Origin: a bacterium HR20
GTDB taxonomy: Bacteria > Bacteroidota > Ignavibacteria > Kapaibacteriales > NICIL-2
DNA length: 15,690 nucleotides
NCBI GenBank assembly: GCA_002898675.1
Contig: BEHW01000049.1
Span: 1-15,690, forward strand
Direction of reading: 5' to 3'
Positions 1 to 6,727 of the stretch are shown here, piece after piece (positions within the stretch are counted from its first letter, which is position 1; each line of letters opens with the position of its first letter). Made by a program: the position numbers and the translations under genes. The notes below the pieces were generated by a model, which saw nothing but the letters and a program-made list of their open reading frames with translations, was not told the origin of the DNA and did no database searches.

Positions 1-647
1 ATAAGGCACTTGGCTTTGCCAAGGCGAAAGGTGCGCGCTTCCTGCTTGCCAGCACAAGCGAAGTCTATGGGGATCCACTTGTCCATCCACAACCGGAGGA
101 ATACTGGGGCAATGTCAACCCGATTGGTGTCCGCGGCGTGTACGACGAGGCAAAGCGCTTTGCCGAAGCGATGACGATGGCGTACCATCGCTACCACGGG
201 CTTGATACGCGAATCGCGCGCATCTTCAATACCTATGGCGAACGGATGCGTGTCAACGACGGGCGCATGATTCCTGCATTCATGGCGCAAGCACTCCGTG
301 GTGAGCCAATCACGGTCTTCGGCGATGGCTCACAAACGCGCTCGATTTGCTACGTGAGCGATATGGTCGAAGGAATCGTGTGTCTGCTGCATTCCACCGT
401 CGTTGAGCCGGTGAATCTTGGTAACCCCGACGAGGTAACCGTGCTCGAACTTGCCAAGCAGATTCGGGATTTGGTTGGTTCTTCGAGTCCGATTGAATTC
501 CATCCTCTGCCGGAGGATGACCCCAAAGTTCGCCAGCCGGATATTCGCCGTGCACGTGAGCGTCTGGGATGGCAGCCGCACGTGTCGCGCGAGGATGGAT
601 TACGCCGAACCGCAGAGTACTTTCGCACTCGTCTTGGTATGCACTAA
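1..647 (+). CDS. UDP-glucuronate decarboxylase (UXS-type SDR epimerase), 5' truncated
   Basis: C-terminal 214 residues of an extended short-chain dehydrogenase; the reading frame starts at base 3 and the 5' part lies outside the window. Enzymes of this family oxidise and decarboxylate UDP-glucuronate to UDP-xylose with bound NAD, in the cytoplasm, feeding polysaccharide or LPS synthesis. Visible motifs are STSEVYGDP (bases 51-77), then HPQPEEYWGNVNPIG, and the catalytic YDEAK with Tyr at 141-143 and Lys at 153-155. Further along are the substrate-side stretches RIFNTYGERM and QTRSICYVSDMVEGI, and a C-terminal PVNLGNPDEVTVLELA. These follow the UXS pattern closely and fit it better than dTDP-glucose dehydratase or GalE. 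Family members are about 310-320 residues, so roughly 100 residues including the GxxGxxG NAD motif are missing. The antiporter gene follows after 23 bases on the same strand. Confidence 0.92.
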   Translation, partial: KALGFAKAKGARFLLASTSEVYGDPLVHPQPEEYWGNVNPIGVRGVYDEAKRFAEAMTMAYHRYHGLDTRIARIFNTYGERMRVNDGRMIPAFMAQALRGEPITVFGDGSQTRSICYVSDMVEGIVCLLHSTVVEPVNLGNPDEVTVLELAKQIRDLVGSSSPIEFHPLPEDDPKVRQPDIRRARERLGWQPHVSREDGLRRTAEYFRTRLGMH

Positions 648-670
648 CGTCAAAGTTGTGGTCCCCTCGC

Positions 671-2047
671 ATGCGCCGCCGACGTCTGTGGTTGATAGTT
701 GCTGCTGTAGCACTTGCATTCAGCAGCGTCGAAACCTATGCTGCAAGTGGGGGCAGCACGCCCGATGAGATTTTTCTCTCGCTTGGGTGGATTGCAACAG
801 TCCTGATTGCAGCCCGGATCGGCAGCACTGTTGAACGCCTCGGGCAGCCACCAGTGCTCGGAGAAATACTGGCGGGCATTGTACTCAGCGGTCTGACGCT
901 CCTTGGATTCCGTTGGCTCGAGACGATGCATTCGAGCACCGTCATGAAATTTTTGGCTGAGGTCGGGACGATCATTCTGCTCTTCCAAATCGGCTTAGAG
1001 TCAAATTTGGAACAGTTCCGCACCGTCGGTCTTCGGGCGATGCTCGTCGGTACAATGGGGGTTATTCTACCCTTCGTTGGGGGATATTTCCTCGGAATAG
1101 TCCTGTTTCCAGAGCAGAGCATCAACGCGCATATTTTCCTCGGCGCAACGCTGACGGCAACCTCGGTGGGTATCTCTGTGCGGGTATTCCGCGACCTTGG
1201 TGTGCACTCTAGTCCCGAGGTGAACATCATCTTGGGAGCAGCAGTCATTGATGATGTGCTTGGGGTTATTATTCTGGCGGTGGTCCGTGGATTAGTGCTG
1301 ACGGGAACGTTTGAGTTAGCCAGCGTTCTCCTCATCGTTGCAAAATCGCTCATTTTCCTTGTCGGTGCGTTGGTCGTCGGTGGGCGGATTGCACCGATAC
1401 TCACGACGTGGATGGCACGGCTGAGTTCCTCGACGACGATGAAGTTTGCCGTTCCGACGGCGTTCTGTTTTTTAGTATCATACCTTGCCTACCTTGTTGA
1501 CTTAGCGCCCATCATTGGGGCGTTTGGTGCAGGCCTGATCCTTGATCGTGTGTACTTCGCGATGTACCAAGCGCCAGAAGTTGTCGAGAAAATTGAGCGG
1601 GAAGTCCTTCCATCGCTGGAAGGTCCTCCATCGGCACGGTTGAGCGAAATACTGCAACAGTACCGTTTGCACCACGTCGAGGAGCTCATCGAGCCGATGG
1701 CGTACTTTTTCGTGCCGATGTTTTTTGTCATGACAGGCTTCAGCGTGGACTTGCGAACGTTTGGATCCATGCAGGTTGTGATCGCAGGATTGCTCATCGC
1801 TGCTGTCGCAGTCGCCGGTAAACTTGTGACCGGGCTTGTTGCAGGCCCAGTGCGACGCTGGATTGTAGGTTGGGGGATGGTTCCGCGTGGGGAAGTTGGG
1901 CTCATCTTTGCATCGGTCGGACTGAGTATCGGTGTGGTGACAGCAGAAGAATATTCAGCGATCATGGTAATGGTGATGCTAACGACGCTGCTTGTTCCAT
2001 TTGTGCTCGGTACTCTCCTGCGTCGCTCGAAGGCCAGCTCGCCGTAG
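671..2047 (+). CDS. CPA2-family cation/proton antiporter
   Basis: 458-residue inner-membrane protein of the monovalent cation:proton antiporter-2 (KefB/NapA-like) family, which exchanges Na+ or K+ for H+. The ATG at 671 is chosen because it begins a basic, hydrophobic leader (MRRRRLWLIV, then a probable cleavage site after about residue 24); upstream codons in frame overlap the previous gene and look non-coding. Around a dozen hydrophobic helices follow. Family marks are VLGEILAGIVL (62-72), the TLTATSVGI segment near 160-168, a double aspartate D194-D195 in GAAVIDDVLG, a lysine in GKLVTG (384), and PRGEVGLIF (405-413). The double Asp is typical of electrogenic exchangers such as NapA. A charged loop of about 45 residues (297-341) sits between two helices. 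No C-terminal TrkA-N or USP domain is present. Substrate ion and direction cannot be read from the sequence. Confidence 0.88.
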   Translation: MRRRRLWLIVAAVALAFSSVETYAASGGSTPDEIFLSLGWIATVLIAARIGSTVERLGQPPVLGEILAGIVLSGLTLLGFRWLETMHSSTVMKFLAEVGTIILLFQIGLESNLEQFRTVGLRAMLVGTMGVILPFVGGYFLGIVLFPEQSINAHIFLGATLTATSVGISVRVFRDLGVHSSPEVNIILGAAVIDDVLGVIILAVVRGLVLTGTFELASVLLIVAKSLIFLVGALVVGGRIAPILTTWMARLSSSTTMKFAVPTAFCFLVSYLAYLVDLAPIIGAFGAGLILDRVYFAMYQAPEVVEKIEREVLPSLEGPPSARLSEILQQYRLHHVEELIEPMAYFFVPMFFVMTGFSVDLRTFGSMQVVIAGLLIAAVAVAGKLVTGLVAGPVRRWIVGWGMVPRGEVGLIFASVGLSIGVVTAEEYSAIMVMVMLTTLLVPFVLGTLLRRSKASSP

Positions 2048-2090
2048 GTTTGCAATTGGAAGTTCATCATTGCTCGTATCTTGACCTATT

Positions 2091-2429
2091 ATGGCACGAG
2101 TACCGCTCTACAAACTTGCCCACGCACGTAGCGGGGATAAAGGCGATGCAGCTAACTGCGGCGTCATTGCGTACCGCCAGGAGTGGTATCCGCTCCTACG
2201 AGACTACCTGACACCCGAACGAGTGAAAGCGTACTTCGAGGGTATCTGCCACGGGCCAGTTGAGCGCTATGAGCTGCCGAATCTGTGGGCGCTCAACTTC
2301 GTGTTACACAATGCGCTTGGCGGAGGAGGGACTGTCTCGCTCAAACTCGACGCGCAAGGGAAGACCATTGCATCAGCGATGCTCATGATGGAAATTGAAG
2401 TGCCAGATGATGTCGCAGCGCAGCTATGA
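2091..2429 (+). CDS. AtuA-like ferredoxin-fold domain protein, stand-alone
   Basis: 112-residue protein. The N-terminal LYKLAHARSGDKGDAANCGV and the closing hydrophobic strands match the small C-terminal domain found in AtuA/DUF1446 proteins of acyclic terpene and acyl-CoA catabolism, which also exists as a separate short protein. The other recognisable segment is the central LPNLWALNFVLHNALGGGGT. No catalytic role is established for the isolated domain. Here neither the large AtuA domain nor acyl-CoA carboxylase genes are nearby. The ATG at 2091 is preceded by TATCTTGACCTATT, with no Shine-Dalgarno sequence; TTG (2056-2058) plus TATCTTG (2077-2083) is a weak promoter-like pair that I would not call. 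The stop overlaps the next start (ATGA at 2426-2429), suggesting translational coupling to the acetyltransferase. Confidence 0.75.
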   Translation: MARVPLYKLAHARSGDKGDAANCGVIAYRQEWYPLLRDYLTPERVKAYFEGICHGPVERYELPNLWALNFVLHNALGGGGTVSLKLDAQGKTIASAMLMMEIEVPDDVAAQL

Positions 2430-2911
2430 GTGGCTGCCGTATCGAACCTCTGCAACCAGAACTCTTCGATTCATTCGTCGAGCTGATTGCAGCGCTAGCA
2501 GAGTACGAGCATCTCGATCCACCCGATGCAGCCGCGCGCGAGCGTCTCTACCAGGATGCCTTCGAGCAAACGCCTCCGCGGTACCGAGCGCTTGTGGCGC
2601 TTGAGGGAAGGAGTGTCTGCGGTTATTGTATCTATCTGGAAACGTACTCTTCATTCCTTGCCCGGCCAACGCTGTACGTAGAGGACATCTTCGTCCACCC
2701 AAACTGGCGTGGCCAGGGGATTGGGAAAGCACTCATGCAGGAGCTTGCACGACGAGCGCAGCAGCAGGGATGCGGGCGGATGGAGTGGATCGTCCTCGAT
2801 TGGAATGAGCCTGCGCATCGCTTCTATGCATCGCTGGGTGCCGAACGCTTACCGCAGTGGCAGCTCTACCGGATGACGGAGGAAACAATCGCTCGCCTTG
2901 CAAATGCGTAG
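2426..2911 (+). CDS. GNAT family N-acetyltransferase, diamine-acetyltransferase-like
   Basis: 161-residue acetyl-CoA-dependent N-acetyltransferase. The acetyl-CoA-binding loop is RGQGIGK (95-101), after strand beta-4 LYVEDIFVHP (83-92). The C-terminal WIVLDWNEPAHRFYASLGA block (121-139) is the hallmark of the branch that includes spermidine/spermine and other diamine acetyltransferases. The tyrosine Y134, in the usual place of the general acid, is present. The substrate is unknown: polyamine, thialysine or a peptide N-terminus are all possible. The ATG at 2426 overlaps the stop of the previous gene (ATGA), and there is no Shine-Dalgarno sequence, so translation is probably coupled. The 3' end overlaps the start of the secreted protein gene by 8 bases. 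Confidence 0.85.
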   Translation: MSGCRIEPLQPELFDSFVELIAALAEYEHLDPPDAAARERLYQDAFEQTPPRYRALVALEGRSVCGYCIYLETYSSFLARPTLYVEDIFVHPNWRGQGIGKALMQELARRAQQQGCGRMEWIVLDWNEPAHRFYASLGAERLPQWQLYRMTEETIARLANA

Positions 2912-4238
2912 TTGGGTTGTACTGCTGCTGTGTCTGATTGCATCTGCATATGCGGCTGCGCAGCAGGGAATGACGCGCACAGAGTTTTACAGCAAACTCG
3001 AATCGTACTTCGATCGCGAACTCATCGCCGATCTCGACGATAGCTTTGCTGGCGACGACTACCGCTTCTATTCGTGGGATGCGGGCGATTTCTCTGGCGA
3101 TGGAAATTACGATCTTGCCTGTGCAGTGCGCCGTGCTCGGGATAACTCGCGGCGCATGTACGTGTACCTTTTCGCCGATATTGATGGCTTCCTGACTCGG
3201 ATTGCGGTCAAGGAGTACCGATTCATCGAATTGCCGCTGGAGGTGGGGGTGACGATTCGTTACGGTGTGTGCTATATCACAGAAAAGCTGCAGCAGTACG
3301 ATTGGCGAATCACTGGATATCGGTTCGATGGAATCGCCCTTGTCGAGGTCACTGCATACCGCACCCAGCGTATTGGGAGCTATACGCTGGAGCAAACGCT
3401 TTCCTACCCGCAGCTTCGCAAGTACGAGCGCTGGTCCCAGACGCGGTCGGGCAACGTCGTGCTCGAACGCCGCTTGAGCGTTGTGCCGATCTATCCGCGC
3501 GGCTTTCTGCCTGGTCATGGATTCCAGCGGCGCGCTGTATTGACCAGTGTTGATTACGTCGAACGTGGTGCATTCTACTGGTCAGGGCCCGAGGATTGCT
3601 CGATGTCCCTTGCAGGGGCATATGATTCGAACTATCTCTACCTTGCCATCGAGGTGCGCGATGACGAGCTTGTCGTCGGAACATGCGATAGCTGCCCTGC
3701 TGATCGGCTTGAGTTGTGGTTTGACCTCTACGCTGCAGATAGCGTGCTGCCGAGTATCGCACTTCGCCGAGAAAAGCGCGGAGTTTCTTTGCGGCAGCAG
3801 CCAGATGCGCCACTGGTAGGGATTGGTGTGCAGCTTGGGAATTTCCAGACTGTTCCGCCGAATCTACGCTTGATGGCCAGCGATAGCAGCATGCTCACAC
3901 GGCTACGCATGCGAGCGATGGCGGATGTCCTTGCGCATGCGGAAAAGAACGCAACAGGCTACGTGCTGCGCATCCGCATACCGTGGCTTTTCTTGGCGAG
4001 CCAGTTTCTGCCACCATTTCAACATCCAGTGCCAATCGGAGTACTCATCCGCATCACCGATATTGACAACGAGTTTCGTCCGGAGGAAGCAACGCTTTTC
4101 GACAACGCGATGTATCAACCAGGGATGATTTCCAGCGAAGGTGAATTTCTCCTCATGCCCGTTGGGCAACAGTTCGGTAGCGTCGAATACGTGTTTCTCG
4201 ATCGGATTGTCGAACAGTTACGCAGGCGAGGATTTTAG
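2904..4238 (+). CDS. Secreted protein with FG-GAP-like motif and CBM9-like domain
   Basis: 444 residues, exported. The ATG at 2904 starts a signal peptide (MRSWVVLLLCLIASAYAAA, cleavage near 19-21); a TTG two codons upstream is less likely. Residues 58-74 contain WDAGDFSGDGNYDLACAV, an Asp/Gly loop like the calcium-binding FG-GAP/VCBS motif, within a beta-rich region (about 50-160). Residues about 209-420 resemble family 9 carbohydrate-binding modules: SLAGAYDSNYLYLAIEVRDD (235-254), DRLELWFDLYA (267-277), IRIPWLFLA (357-365), IGVLIRITDIDNE (378-390) and a final EGEFLLMP. No glycosidase, protease or other catalytic domain is recognised. CBM9-like domains also occur fused to outer-membrane or cytochrome proteins, so sugar binding is possible but not shown. 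Four cysteines occur in the mature part (73, 123 and 232, plus the pair 261/264). Specific function unknown. Confidence 0.75.
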   Translation: MRSWVVLLLCLIASAYAAAQQGMTRTEFYSKLESYFDRELIADLDDSFAGDDYRFYSWDAGDFSGDGNYDLACAVRRARDNSRRMYVYLFADIDGFLTRIAVKEYRFIELPLEVGVTIRYGVCYITEKLQQYDWRITGYRFDGIALVEVTAYRTQRIGSYTLEQTLSYPQLRKYERWSQTRSGNVVLERRLSVVPIYPRGFLPGHGFQRRAVLTSVDYVERGAFYWSGPEDCSMSLAGAYDSNYLYLAIEVRDDELVVGTCDSCPADRLELWFDLYAADSVLPSIALRREKRGVSLRQQPDAPLVGIGVQLGNFQTVPPNLRLMASDSSMLTRLRMRAMADVLAHAEKNATGYVLRIRIPWLFLASQFLPPFQHPVPIGVLIRITDIDNEFRPEEATLFDNAMYQPGMISSEGEFLLMPVGQQFGSVEYVFLDRIVEQLRRRGF

Positions 4239-4240
4239 CC

Positions 4241-4978
4241 ATGAGCGTCAATGGTCACCGTCGTACTGATGAACGGTACGCCCTCACTGGCCCTCACCGG
4301 CGATGGGAGGAGTTGCGCTTCATTGCTCGTGTAGCATGGGAGTTCCTCCGCGGATTTCGTGCACTGCACTTTGTTGGGCCGTGCATAACGATCTTTGGCT
4401 CAGCGCGGATTCAGGAAGGTCATCCGTACTACGACCTCGCACGGGCGGTCGGAGGTGCAGTTGCGGACTTAGGGTTTACTGTGATGACCGGCGGCGGCCC
4501 AGGACTCATGGAGGCAGCCAACCGCGGTGCAAAACAAGCAGGCGGGCGTTCGATCGGTTGCAATATCGAGCTGCCCCACGAGCAGCAGCCGAATGCGTAT
4601 TTAGACCGATGGATTACCGTGCGCTATTTTTTTGTGCGGAAAGTGCTGCTGGTCAAGTACTCCTATGGGTTCGTGGTGTTACCGGGCGGGATTGGAACGC
4701 TCGATGAAATGTTCGAGGCATTGACGCTAATTCAAACGGGAAAGATTGAGCATTTCCCCGTCGTGCTCATGGGGAGCGACTACTGGCATCCCGTGGCGAC
4801 ACTTCTTGAGCAAATGGCGCAAGAAGGTACGATTTCCCCTCGTGACCGAGAGCTTGTGCTCATAACCGACTCGGTCGAAGCGATGCGTGACCACCTCGAA
4901 CGCTATGCGGTCAAGCGCTTCCAGCTCCAGCGGCAGGTGACGTTGCGTCCGATCGGAATGCTAGGGGAACGGGCGTAA
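4241..4978 (+). CDS. LOG family protein (TIGR00730 Rossmann fold)
   Basis: 245-residue cytoplasmic protein of the 'lysine decarboxylase-like' LOG family. Characterised members are phosphoribohydrolases that cleave nucleoside 5'-monophosphates such as cytokinin ribotides or AMP/GMP to free base and ribose 5-phosphate; none are lysine decarboxylases. The two signature motifs are intact: GGGPGLMEAANRGA (84-97) and PGGIGTLDEMFEA (148-160). The conserved basic residues R133-K134 precede the second motif. An N-terminal extension of about 45 residues and a basic tail place it with the longer members. The ATG lies 2 bases after the previous stop, with GAGGA about 10 bases upstream inside the previous gene as a modest Shine-Dalgarno. 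It is the last gene before the ATP synthase promoter. The physiological substrate is unknown. Confidence 0.88.
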   Translation: MSVNGHRRTDERYALTGPHRRWEELRFIARVAWEFLRGFRALHFVGPCITIFGSARIQEGHPYYDLARAVGGAVADLGFTVMTGGGPGLMEAANRGAKQAGGRSIGCNIELPHEQQPNAYLDRWITVRYFFVRKVLLVKYSYGFVVLPGGIGTLDEMFEALTLIQTGKIEHFPVVLMGSDYWHPVATLLEQMAQEGTISPRDRELVLITDSVEAMRDHLERYAVKRFQLQRQVTLRPIGMLGERA

Positions 4979-4992
4979 CAATTCCACGAAAA

Positions 4993-5025
4993 TTTGGCGC
5001 GTGGCGCTGCGCTGCCATATTTTTG
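4993..5025 (+). promoter_or_regulatory. Bacteroidetes-type promoter of the ATP synthase operon
   Basis: TTTG at 4993-4996 and TATTTTTG at 5018-5025, separated by 21 bases, match the -33 TTTG / -7 TAnnTTTG consensus used by the primary sigma factor of Bacteroidetes, within its known spacing of roughly 17-23. It is placed in the 80-base gap just upstream of the first atp gene. Transcription would start a few bases after 5025, so a TTG codon at 5023 cannot be the start of the first gene. The match is exact at all fixed positions; activity is inferred. Confidence 0.6.
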
Positions 5026-5058
5026 CAGCCTGTAACGAGGTTCTTTGAGCGTTCGTTT

Positions 5059-5343
5059 GTGGCACCGCCGTCGCACTCCCCATCCCGCAGTAGAGTCATT
5101 GGCCAGCTTGCACCCTTGCTCTCGCTCGGTGTCGAGCTTGCAGTGACTGTTCTTGCGGGAGGGGCACTGGGTTGGTACGCCGATCGAGCAAGCGGCATGA
5201 TGCCGCTGTGGACAATCGTCGGCTTTGTGCTGGGAATTGCTGCAGCGATTGTGCATTTTATCCGCGCAATTGGCCGGCTGACGCCGAAAGACTCGGTGGG
5301 AACGCCCACGAGCGAGAAGTCGTCGCATTCGCGGGAGCAGTGA
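5059..5343 (+). CDS. atpZ: AtpZ/AtpI-like F0F1 ATP synthase accessory protein
   Basis: About 94 residues, two membrane helices (about 17-38 and 49-70) joined by GWYADRASGMMPLW, then a polar tail. This is the usual shape and motif pattern of the small AtpZ-type proteins encoded ahead of atpB, thought to help assembly of the c-ring or Mg2+ supply; its exact role is unsettled. There is no ATG. The TTG at 5023 lies inside the predicted -7 promoter element, so the GTG at 5059 is preferred; AACGAGG at 5034-5040 is too far upstream to be a good Shine-Dalgarno for it. The stop TGA (5341-5343) shares one base with the ATG of the next gene, suggesting coupling. Membership is inferred from topology, motif and position. 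Confidence 0.72.
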   Translation: MAPPSHSPSRSRVIGQLAPLLSLGVELAVTVLAGGALGWYADRASGMMPLWTIVGFVLGIAAAIVHFIRAIGRLTPKDSVGTPTSEKSSHSREQ

Positions 5344-5699
5344 TGGAAGCATCGCCAGTGCTGCTCGGGATTGTGATGGGCTTTCTTCTGAGCGCGGTAA
5401 ATGTCGCTGCAGGGCTTGCGGTTGCGCGGCGTGCACAGCGCTTGCCTGTCAATCGAGCAACAACGCTGGTACTGACAGCAATGGCGCTACGGCTCCTTGC
5501 GATGGTTGTGCTCATTGTCGTTGTACTTACGACGTTTGAGGTCAACAGACTTGCTTTTGCGCTGACGCTCATGGTCTCGTTCTTTGTGATGGTGCTCGTG
5601 GAATCTTTTTTTTTACACGCCCGTCACGAAAAATCTAAAACACCACTTCTCCGACGCCGCCGCTATCGGCGAGCGCGAGTGCCGTTTACTGTGTGGTAA
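5343..5699 (+). CDS. AtpI-like membrane protein of the ATP synthase operon (C-terminus uncertain)
   Basis: 118 residues as read. Three hydrophobic helices (about 6-27, 40-64, 69-90) fit an ATP synthase subunit I-like protein, and the position between the AtpZ-like gene and atpB supports this; no sharp family motif is seen. The ATG at 5343 shares a base with the previous stop, with GGGAG (5333-5337) as Shine-Dalgarno. After residue 90 the frame crosses nine T (5606-5614). As read, the tail is Arg-rich (RRRRYRRAR) and ends at 5699. With one T fewer the frame would stay open for 30 more codons and end in a TGA at 5704-5706, overlapping the atpB start as ATGA. With one T more it would stop after only a few codons. 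The C-terminus is therefore doubtful; helices 1-3 are not affected. Confidence 0.7.
   Translation: MEASPVLLGIVMGFLLSAVNVAAGLAVARRAQRLPVNRATTLVLTAMALRLLAMVVLIVVVLTTFEVNRLAFALTLMVSFFVMVLVESFFLHARHEKSKTPLLRRRRYRRARVPFTVW
5606..5614 (+). repeat. Nine-T homopolymer inside the AtpI-like gene
   Basis: Run of nine T directly after the codon pair for Glu-Ser. It is long for this moderately GC-rich sequence and lies at the point where the protein turns from membrane helix to an atypical Arg-rich tail. It could be a sequencing or assembly length error, a phase-variable tract, or a transcriptional slippage site. Confidence 0.9.
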
Positions 5700-5702
5700 C
5701 CG

Positions 5703-6692
5703 ATGAGCTCAACAGGACACGATACACTAGCAACACAGCACGGGCATGCAGCGGAAATACCGCCAGCGCAGGTTATTCCGCATCTTCTCCAGGAGCTTGG
5801 TGATCATCACGAACTCAACATCGCATTCACCTCCTCAGACGTGTTACCGGTGATTTTGTACGATGGGGGCACATGGCATTTCTACCGGAACACGAAAGCA
5901 ATGGAAGAGCAAGGCAGCTACCGACTGCACAGTGGCCACATCGTCCGCACCAGGGATGGCAAATCACCGACACTTGATCTGTCCGTGACCAACTTGGTCG
6001 TATTTCAGTGGATCGGGATGGTGATTGTGCTCGGCCTGTTCTGGTGGGCGGGCAGGCGCTACCGTCGCAATCCACTTGAACCGCCGCGTGGTCTCCAGAA
6101 TGCGCTGGAGGCAGTTGTGGTGTATGTGCGTGATGAAATCGTCCGCCCCAACCTTCGCTCAGAGCGCTTGGTGCGGCAGTTTATGCCGTACTTTGTGGGA
6201 TTGTTCTTTTTCATCCTTGTGCTGAACCTCCTTGGGTTACTTCCGGGAATGCACACAGCGACCGGTTCCATTGGTACGACAGCCGCGCTGGCGATCACGG
6301 CGTTTTTTGTCATCAACGGCCTTGCTCTCCGCGAGATTGGGCTCAAAGGCTGGCTTCACCACTTGCTCGGCGGAGCTCCGGTGTACTTGGCTCCGATAAT
6401 GGTGCCGATCGAAATTCTTGGGCTGTTCACCAAACCGTTTGCACTGACAGTTCGTTTGTTTGCGAACATGTCCGCAGGGCACATCATCCTGCTTTCCCTT
6501 ATCGGGCTCATCTTTTACTTCCGCTCAATCTTCGTTGCGCCGATGTCTGTCGGCTTTTCGATTTTCATCTACATGTTGGAAACGCTCGTCTGCTTTTTGC
6601 AGACGTACATTTTCACCGTGCTGACAGCAGTGTTCACTGGGCTGGCGCTTGGCGACCATGCCCACGATCACCATGAGCAGCACGTAGGCTAG
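5703..6692 (+). CDS. atpB: ATP synthase F0 subunit a
   Basis: 329-residue proton-channel stator subunit. The C-terminal part has the conserved LTVRLFANMSAGH (248-260), with the essential arginine at R251 (E. coli R210). LETLVCFLQTYIF (292-304) supplies E293 and Q300. Compared with E. coli, the residue after AG is His (H260, where E. coli has E219) and E293 stands where E. coli has H245: the reciprocal pairing seen in mitochondrial subunit a. The first membrane helix starts only near residue 98. The preceding domain (HHELNIAFTSSDVLP, WHFYRNTKA) resembles the extra N-terminal region of Bacteroidetes/Chlorobi subunit a, and makes the protein longer than E. coli AtpB (271). Both ends are His-rich. 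The ATG lies 3 bases after the AtpI-like stop, without a clear Shine-Dalgarno. Confidence 0.96.
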   Translation: MSSTGHDTLATQHGHAAEIPPAQVIPHLLQELGDHHELNIAFTSSDVLPVILYDGGTWHFYRNTKAMEEQGSYRLHSGHIVRTRDGKSPTLDLSVTNLVVFQWIGMVIVLGLFWWAGRRYRRNPLEPPRGLQNALEAVVVYVRDEIVRPNLRSERLVRQFMPYFVGLFFFILVLNLLGLLPGMHTATGSIGTTAALAITAFFVINGLALREIGLKGWLHHLLGGAPVYLAPIMVPIEILGLFTKPFALTVRLFANMSAGHIILLSLIGLIFYFRSIFVAPMSVGFSIFIYMLETLVCFLQTYIFTVLTAVFTGLALGDHAHDHHEQHVG

Positions 6693-6715
6693 TGTGTTTT
6701 TGTTGAACCTTATTC

Positions 6716-6719
6716 GGAG
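6716..6719 (+). promoter_or_regulatory. Shine-Dalgarno of atpE
   Basis: GGAG, 8 bases before the ATG at 6728. It decides the start: a GTG at 6719, in frame, overlaps this element and would add only MFS before the ATG. The site is one of few clear Shine-Dalgarno sequences in the operon. Confidence 0.6.
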
Positions 6720-6727
6720 TGTTTTCG

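Noticed and set aside
736..1404. Long open frame on the - strand opposite the antiporter gene
   Set aside because: Low-complexity Ser/Thr/Arg/Pro-rich translation with no motif, fully antisense to a well-supported membrane protein; a codon-bias shadow.
2733..3518. 261-codon open frame on the - strand across the GNAT and secreted-protein genes
   Set aside because: It spans the junction of two supported + strand genes, and its translation shows no domain or membrane pattern.
5023..5058. TTG start for the AtpZ-like gene
   Set aside because: The codon lies inside an exact TAnnTTTG promoter element; GTG 5059 is the next possible start and keeps both helices.
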